From Mactromeris polynyma (lineage: Eukaryota; Mollusca; Bivalvia; Venerida; Mactridae): a stretch of DNA of 64,000 nucleotides. The stretch is from positions 1,867,501 to 1,931,500 of the forward strand of contig JASFXZ010000020.1 of assembly GCA_032209605.1 (NCBI GenBank), written 5' to 3'. The position numbers and the translations under genes were made by a program. The notes below the pieces were generated by a model. That model saw only the letters and a program-made list of their open reading frames with translations. It did not search any database and had not been told where the DNA came from. Numbering within the stretch: the first letter of the stretch is position 1; every line of letters begins with the position of its first letter. This document shows, one piece after another, positions 10,101 to 19,100 of the stretch.

Positions 10101-13100
10101 ACGATTTCGCGACTAATTAATTTCGCGGAATGACTATCCTCGCGAACTTCGCTAACTTAAAACGCGCGCGAAATAATGTCTATGTTTACAGATCTATTGT
10201 TTTCAGTGAAATAATTGAAATACATGTAATTTAATCCGCAATATGATACTGTCCAGTGATTTCACATAAACAATCAAGGCAAATTTTATAAAAAAATAAA
10301 GAAATATTATACATGGTCAATGGAAATAACATCATTTAGACGTGCACAATAGTTGTGTGTTCCGGAGTAAGATTGAAAGTTCACAGAGATGGCAGATGAC
10401 TGAAGAGTTTAACGTGTAGCGTAGCCACGTGTGAACAGTTATGTCAGATGACTGAAGAGTTTAACGTTTAGCGTAGCCACGTGTGAACATTTATGTCAGA
10501 TGACTGAAGAGTTTAACGTGTAGCGTAGCCACGTGTGAACATTTATGTCAGATGACTGAAGAGTTTAACGTTTAGCGTAGCCACGTGTGAACATTTATGT
10601 CAGATGACTGAAGAGTTTAACGTTTAGCGTAGCCACGTGTGAACATTTATGTCAGATGACTGAAGAGTTTAACGTGTAGCGTAGCCACGTGTGAACATTT
10701 ATGTCAGATGACTGAAGAGTTTAACGTTTAGCGTAGCCACGTGTGAACATTTATGTCAGATGACTGAAGAGTTTAACGTGTAGCGTAGCCACGTGTGAAC
10801 ATTTATGTCAGATGACTGAAGAGTTTAACGTTTAGCGTAGCCACGTGTGAACATTTATGTCAGATGACTGAAGAGTTTAACGTGTAGCGTAGCCACGTGT
10901 GAACATTTATGTCAGATGACTGAAGAGTTTAACGTTTAGCGTAGCCACGTGTGAACATTTATGTCAGATGGCTACAAGGTGAAATAACTCGATCTTACAC
11001 CGGAACATACTTGTAAATATTCTATATATGTCATGCTTCCTTTTGGTATTTTCTTTTACCCGTAAACCGCCGGAAAACATGAAATAAAATATGGCTTATT
11101 AACATAATATAACTTATAATCAAGTGCACGTTCCATTTTCATTGAAACATTATGGAACATATTGCAATAGCGAGGAGATAATACACTACAAATGTATTAC
11201 TTATTTAAAATACAACTTGTTTCTTTGGTTAAAAGCTTTATGAATAAACAAGGACAGATTTTAAACAATAGTCTTTTTTCTTAGCTTAATAGTTCAACAC
11301 ATGTTTGTATGTTGTAATATTTTCTGTAATACTGTTTTATTTTGCAATTGAATTATAGGCAACGTGAGGTTCGCTACGACGCTAAGAACATAATTAGTTA
11401 GCGCAACTATGTGATATGCATTGTTTGTTAAGACAAGTATTGTACACTACATAAAGTAATTTTATAAATTAAAATGATGCGTATTGTAATGCATTGCTTA
11501 AGACAAAGTAGCGCTTTCATTTTTTGTCTCATGAAAAATGAATTATTATCACATAACTTGCACTCCAGGGGTGGCATAAAGCAGTGACATAAATGTCATA
11601 TGTAACTACATGTACATGTAGTTACATAAATAGCCTATTTATACAGTAAAAGTCTTTGTAATTCTGAATCAATTCTTGTACATTTTAGTTTCAAATAGCC
11701 TATTTATGGTGTTATGTGATAAATAGAATCTTACATGAGTGCTTATTTGATATTGTTTTTAAGAAACGAGTCGACTGAAACGAATATGACTCTCGGCAGA
11801 GCCTCGCGTCATATTATTTCAGTCGACTCGTTTCATAAAAACAATATCAAATAAGCACTCATGTAAGATCCTCTATTTATTCAAATTTATTGTTCAGACA
11901 GGCATGAAAGTTACTTAATGCAGTTTATAATGTTTTATCCGTTAACAAGAGAATGACAGAGCCGAGCGACACCTTGTATGCTGTGGTTCATCTAACAAGC
12001 AATTGCTCATGATTTACATACCGTGTGAATCCCAAACACGTGTTTTAGTGTTTGTAAGTGGTATGAAGTGTATTTATATACTGTAACACATGATAATATG
12101 AGCATACGCCAAAGAACTACTCGAATATGATATTTCCGGAAGTGCTCGTGTTAGTTTCGAGATTTAACGGGACTTGTACGAGAACCTAGGTCTTATTTTG
12201 ACAGTCTTTATTAATCAGATTTAACAATGTTTTTCCTTTATTTTTATTTACATCTCATTAACATTTACCTACATCTGTAAGACACAAAATATGTGTAGAG
12301 GTATATGTATAAAATGCTCCGAAATTATAACAATTATCGGATGTAGATCCTTTCGGATACGTTACCATTAACAACTGTAACCAAAACTAACTGCATTTAC
12401 CATGAACTAGTGTTAATTTATGGATGCACTTGATTAGAGTCCGAACCCATGACCCCTACGGCGACTGTGCATTGCACTGCGACCGTAACACTGCACCACC
12501 AAGACACGTTGCGTAAATGACATTAATATGTTCATTAATACATCAGTACATTGTTCACTTACCTCTCATGAACAAGACAACCAAACAACTAAGACCGATT
12601 TGTTTCTGAACAAATGGTGGTCTGATTGAGGTTTCACGGTATTCTTACCTGGCCCATAATACCCGCATTTATATGGTTGATCACACTTTGTCTCGGTGTC
12701 ATGGATTGTGGGCAAGATTTGAGTAGCATAGATTCTAATACTCGGTTGGTGTGACGTCCAACAGTCTTCCATGCTTTCTGACCGAATGCGTTCGTTGCTT
12801 CCACTGTAAACCCGCTGTATCCAAGACCATCGTACATACTAAAATGATCAAATATAATATGACGCATACTCGTATTTAATATTAAAAACGCCATGAAACA
12901 GTGATGAATATATTTCAACTGTTGATCAGTTATGTTAAGCGTTCGGTTGTTCTAAACCAGTGGTCCTTGATATCACATGAAGCTCTCGGCGTACGGACTT
13001 CTCGCGGACAATGGGCCCGTATAGTTCCCCAAGTACTACGGGCCCTGAACCACCCATAGGTCTCATCCGACTAAGGCATGAACACTATGCATGCTTAACT

Positions 13101-16100
13101 TTCAGCCACGGGCTACACGGCGCCCCTACGAGTCAAACTTCTTCAGAATTCGTGCGGGTTATCACGACATGCCGTGCTATTACCCACGTGCTCTCGGTGT
13201 TGTAGCCCCCTTACGGGGCCCGTAAACTGCCATATAACTTAATGTGACCTATGCATGACCTTCCTCTCTACTAAAAGCTACTGACAACTACCTCAAGTGA
13301 ATCAGAGGTGGGGGCTAAATGACTGGATGAATCAGAGGTGGGGGCTAAATGACTGGATGTATCAGAGGCGGGGGCTAAATGACTGGATGAATCAGAGGTG
13401 GGGGCTAAATGACTGGATGTATCAGAGGTGGGGGCTAAATGACTGGATGAATCAGAGGCGGGGATAAATGACTGGATGTATCAGAGGTGGGGGCTAAATG
13501 ACTGGATGAATCAGAGGTGGGGGATAAATGACTGGATGTATCAGAGGTGGGGGCTAAATGACTGGATGAATCAGAGGCGGGGGATAAATGACTGGATGTA
13601 TCAGAGGTGGGGGCTAAATGACTGGATGTATCAGAGGCGGGGGATAAATGACTGGATGTATCAGAGGCGGGGGATAAATGACTGGATGTATCAGAGGTGG
13701 GGGCTAAATGACTGGATGTATCAGAGGCGGGGGATAAATGACTGGATGTATCAGAGGTGGGGGCTAAATGACTGGATGAATCAGAGGCGGGGGATAAATG
13801 ACTGGATGAATCAGAGGTGGGGACTAAATGACTGGATGAATCAGAGGCGGGGGATAAATGACTGGATGTATCAGAGGTGGGGGATAAATGACTGGATGTA
13901 TCAGAGGCGGGGGATAAATGACTGGATGTATCAGAGGCGGGGGATAAATGACTGGATGAATCAGAGGCGGGGGCTAAATGACTGGATGAATCAGAGGCGG
14001 GGGATAAATGACTGGATGTATCAGAGGCGGGGGATAAATGACTGGATGTATCAGAGGCGGAGGATAAATGACTGGATGAATCAGAGGTGGGGGCTAAATG
14101 ACTGGATGAATCAGAGGCGGGGGATAAATGACTGGATGAATCAGAGGCGGGAGATAAATGACTGGATGAATCAGAGGCGGGGGATATATGACTGGATGAA
14201 TCAGAGGCGGAGGATAAATGACTGGATGAATCAGAGGTGGGGGCTAAATGACTGGATGAATCAGAGTCAGGGGATATATGACTGGATGTATCAGAGGTGG
14301 GGGATATATGACTGGATGAATCAGAGGCGGAGGATAAATGACTGGATGAATCAGAGGTGGGGGCTAAATGACTGGATGAATCAGAGTCAGGGGATATATG
14401 ACTGGATGAATCAGAGGCGGGGGATATATGACTGGATGAATCAGAGGCGGAGGATAAATGACTGGATGAATCAGAGGTGGGGGCTAAATGACTGGATGTA
14501 TCAGAGGCGGAGGATAAATGACTGGATGTATCAGAGGTGGGGGATAAATGACTGGATGTATCAGAGGCGGGGGATAAATGACTGGATGTATCAGAGGCGG
14601 GGGATATATGACTGGATGAATCAGAGGTGGGGGATAAATGACTGGATGTATCAGAGGCGGGGGATAAATGACTGGATGTATCAGAGGCGGAGGATAAATG
14701 ACTGGATGTATCAGAGGTGGGGGCTAAATGACTGGATGAATCAGAGGCGGGGGATAAATGACTGGATGTATCAGAGGCGGGGGATAAATGACTGGATGTA
14801 TCAGAGGCGGGGGATAAATGACTGGATGAATCAGAGTCGGGGGATATATGACGACGCTCCCGTAAAACGAAAACTATAAAAACTGTGGCCTTGGTGGTAA
14901 TAAAATATCCTAGTTGTACCATCATTACCGGGGTCACTGGAACATCAAATATGATTTATTGCTACAGAAACAACCCCGTACGACAAACTGATGTATGCTA
15001 ATATTTCATCAATGAATTTATGCTGACTTTTTGCTCAGGCAAATGTTGGACAAATGAATCGGTGTTTAAAACTTGCCTGTGTAAAATACGTTTGATTGTC
15101 TTAATGCTTGCTGTACATTATTGGATATAAATGAATTGGTATTGCTTGACAGTAAGTCACGACAAGTACCATGCTTCCCCCATGAAAAACTCGTTAAAAT
15201 GTCGTCTGCTTGTCACTCGTATTCCTTCCTTGTACTTTATATACGAGTATAAATATGCATTTATCCGAAATGTACGAAAGATCGGTGATGACATTTCTCT
15301 CTTATGAAAGTCACGATTCCCAGATTTCAATTCCACGAATTCATTATTGAATCCCGGAAGTTGAAGTCGTTAATTCGCGAAATTAAAATCCAGAAATTGT
15401 GACTTTCCTGTGAGAAAAATGATGAAATGTCAATGTCACCACCGGTCTTTCGTACATTTCGGATGAACACGTGTTTATACGTCTTTCGTACATTTCGGAT
15501 AAACACGTGTTTATACGTCTTTCGTACATGTCGGATGAACACGTGTTTATACGTCTTTCGTACATGTCGGATGAACACGAGTTTATACGTCTTTCGTACA
15601 TGTCGGATGAACACGTGTTTATACGTCTTTCGTAGAAATGCCTCACTTTCATTTCACTTACCATTTCTACAAGTGCTACGACAGTTTTTAGAGAGTATCC
15701 GAGAAAATTGTGGTTGTTACAGAAATAATTACAATTCTCAGATAATAATAATAAAGCATTGTACCGAATATAGGTACATTCAACTATTGCTGAAACATAA
15801 TGTTATTTTTAATGTGACCTCACAATGAAGGATTATGATATTTACAGGAAAAAGTCATATTATCATATTATAAATAAAAAGACAGGTAATATTAAAGTGG
15901 CATATTTTATGTAATTAATGTACGTAAAAAACTTTTTACATATTTGGTAAGGAATGACATTCTAACAAACGAATTGTTTTTATTTTCACGGCATTTGACA
16001 CAATTTCCAAAATAAGATATTAAACATTCTATCTTTCTTCTAAGAAAAATCGCTGTTAATGAAGAACTCTATGCATAAACAGATGAATGTGACGATTTCT

Positions 16101-19100
16101 GACATAAACATGTGTGAAAGTCGGTTTTGACGTAATGAAACTTAATAACAGTCTATATTCTTGATCAAAACGATAAATAAGAAAATCCTCTCCGATCTGT
16201 CAAAAACTCTACTTTCGCTTTAATGACTGAAATCGGCTTAGAATTTCGGTATAGAAACATGTCAATATTAAACTCTGAGAAGGTATTTTTGTATAATGAA
16301 ATGCAGTTGGCTGGTTTGAAACTACGATATAGCCATCTGAGAAGATGAAAAAATGTCATCCCGCTTTAAAATATTTTCATTTTAATTGCATTCAGACAAT
16401 AAATTGTTTATACATGTAATTGTAAAAGAAAATGTACCAACTTATTCAATTTACACTAGACATAGTGTGTGAGATGAATTTAGCGAGTATTCACCAATTC
16501 ACAAGTATTACATGTATTTTGATTGCTATAACAAATAATTGATGACGTAAAAAACGCACATGTGGCATTATTACTATCTTTTATCAATATTTACGATCTA
16601 CTTTCGATTCGGTTTTCACTCATAAAACATACGTCAATATTCAGGTCAGTGTGACATATTCGAAGGCATCTGACTGTATGTTAATGTACAGCTTGATTGA
16701 TATCCCGTCAATAAAACTTATAATTCCTACATATATTATTTAAACCAGGACAACTTACATGATATATCGCTGTCAAAATCGGCAGGAAAATGGGCCATTC
16801 GCATAACTTTATCATAATGTTTAAAATATTGAATACATATAGTGTACTACAGGTATTGTTCTAGTTATCTCCCTTTATCCATTCTAGAGTTATCTCCCTT
16901 TATCCCGTCCATAATATATGTTTAGTACACAAAGCGAAATTTGGCAGTATTAAAACTATATTAACACTAAATAAACGTTAGTGTGTAAATTTGCTGACAT
17001 TGTAATGATGTCTCGGTTGCCCGCCACACAATAATATCGTTAATAAGAAATGTTCTATTTGACATATCAAACAGCGTACGGAGTATTGTGGTATGTTTTC
17101 TGACATAAATGTTGGGGATTGATCAACCTCAATACAACATAACGCGGGGGTTGGTCAATAAAATAGATATAAACAATGTGTGTTGTAAAAATCAATTGTT
17201 CGGTGTTCTGGTTGGGTTCAAAATGAGGGCTTAACAATGGCTGACAATGACTTCCGGTGTCAAAATCAGCAACGTCATCCTTGCTGTCAGTATCCTCGTT
17301 TCAGTTTCCCAAACAATAATTTCAGATGAAATTGATTCTGATTTTTTGGAAGCTCACTTGAAACAGTTCTCAACTAAGGTAATATTTATCCTTCATTCCA
17401 AAGTGGGCTTTTGTTTGTTTATGAACTCCACCCAGTGAGTATGTGACGTAATTAAGAAATGTGACAAATCGCAACACCTATGTAATCTAAGATATCTTGA
17501 ATGTACGCGTATGAATATACCTCAAATCTCGGTACGTGAGGCGGGTTTCCTACACTGTCAACGACCTCTGACCAGGGAAACATAATTAAACATTATCTTA
17601 ATGCTGTGTGTGCCTCGCATTCCTAATATTTAAAAGATTTCTGTCCTACTTTCCACAGAGACAACATAGGCCTACATTCAGCTCGGCCGCCATTTTGGAA
17701 CTGCCTTTCACCACGTTACATCCGATGAATAATATGACGTCATCAGTATTATGTGCCTGAATATGACGTCATAACCAGTATTATTATTATTATGAGCCTA
17801 TAATACTTACTCAGTTGGAGCTCCCTGATTTACAGCCCATGACAGACGTCTGTAAATGGGGCTATTTTCATCAATTTCCCAGTCTGGGTTGGAATTACCG
17901 GAGAAAACATTGAGATTGATCTTGTATTTCACGCCTAAAATTGAAAAGAATCGGAAAGGTTAAATTTTATGTTTATCAGAATATAACCTCACGAATTCGA
18001 GTGGTCTCTGCCACAAACTAACCGCACACGTTCCTAAAATATCGATGTAAATCTGTCAAAATTACATTCATCGTTTCATATAACTTTTTATTATGTTTTG
18101 AATATTTTCTAAAATATTGTTAATTACACTTTGTATTTGATTATCAAATGGTTTGCTCTAAACATAGAGAGGATCTTACATGAATGGTCATTTTTTATTG
18201 AATTTATTAAACGAATTTTCTAAAAACAGTAAAAACGAGGTTTCGCCGAATTTTATTCGGTTATAGATGGCGCTTAATAAATTCAATAAAAAATGACCAC
18301 TCATGTAGGATTCTGTGTATGACATAACAGCAGAAACAGCTGACATTCATCAAAACATTACCTTAATCCCCTATATGCAAGCAAAGTATTGCGCGTGTAA
18401 TTCGTTCTTTGGTGAACAAAGGCTGACGCAACAAAAAGTAGTTCCGGCAATTTTATTTCTTATTTTTCAACCACGTGATATCAAATCATTAAATAATCAC
18501 GTTTCATATTCAAATTAACAAGATACTAATTTTCATACTTAGTACACATAAATATTTAACAATGTCAACGTTCGAGTGCATCTACGTCATGCTTGTTTTG
18601 CTGTGACGTCAAGCACGTGATTAATTTTTTTCATTAGTGAATTATCGAAACGAATACATAGGTGTTATAACCACTCTGCAGTCGACCCTCGTTCATTCGA
18701 ATGCATCGGGTCAGAAATTGTATTTCGAATAATACATGTTTCAAATAGCCCAATTAAATACGATGTACCTAAGAAGATACATCGAGACCTGATATTTAAT
18801 TCGTATTATACAAAGTATTCGGATAAAAGGTTGTCGAATAAACGAGGTCCGACTGTAGTGCATATATGTATACAGGGAAAAATAGAACTACTGTCGCCAG
18901 GCAGTGTGAGACATTTAACGGTGGTGTACAACACGCGCCAACTATTTAGACCATCGTGATGTTCAGCGTACGAAATGCGTGTTTACATTCATAGACGCGA
19001 AAAACAAAATTGCTGTGAACACGGCTTTCATGTTGAAGCTATGTCGTTGTACATATCCATTTGTATGTAGGCCTCGTTTACATGTCACTTAAAATATATA

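Noticed and set aside
12566..12838. Alternative open frame through exon 3 of the secreted gene (containing DCWTSHQPSIRIYATQ)
   Set aside because: It ends with one spare base and meets a stop when joined to exon 4. The other frame fits the phases on both sides.
13435..14937. Ser/His-rich 500-codon frame and Trp-rich 467-codon frame
   Set aside because: Same artefact from a 30-bp unit; frames shift when a single base is lost near 13457.
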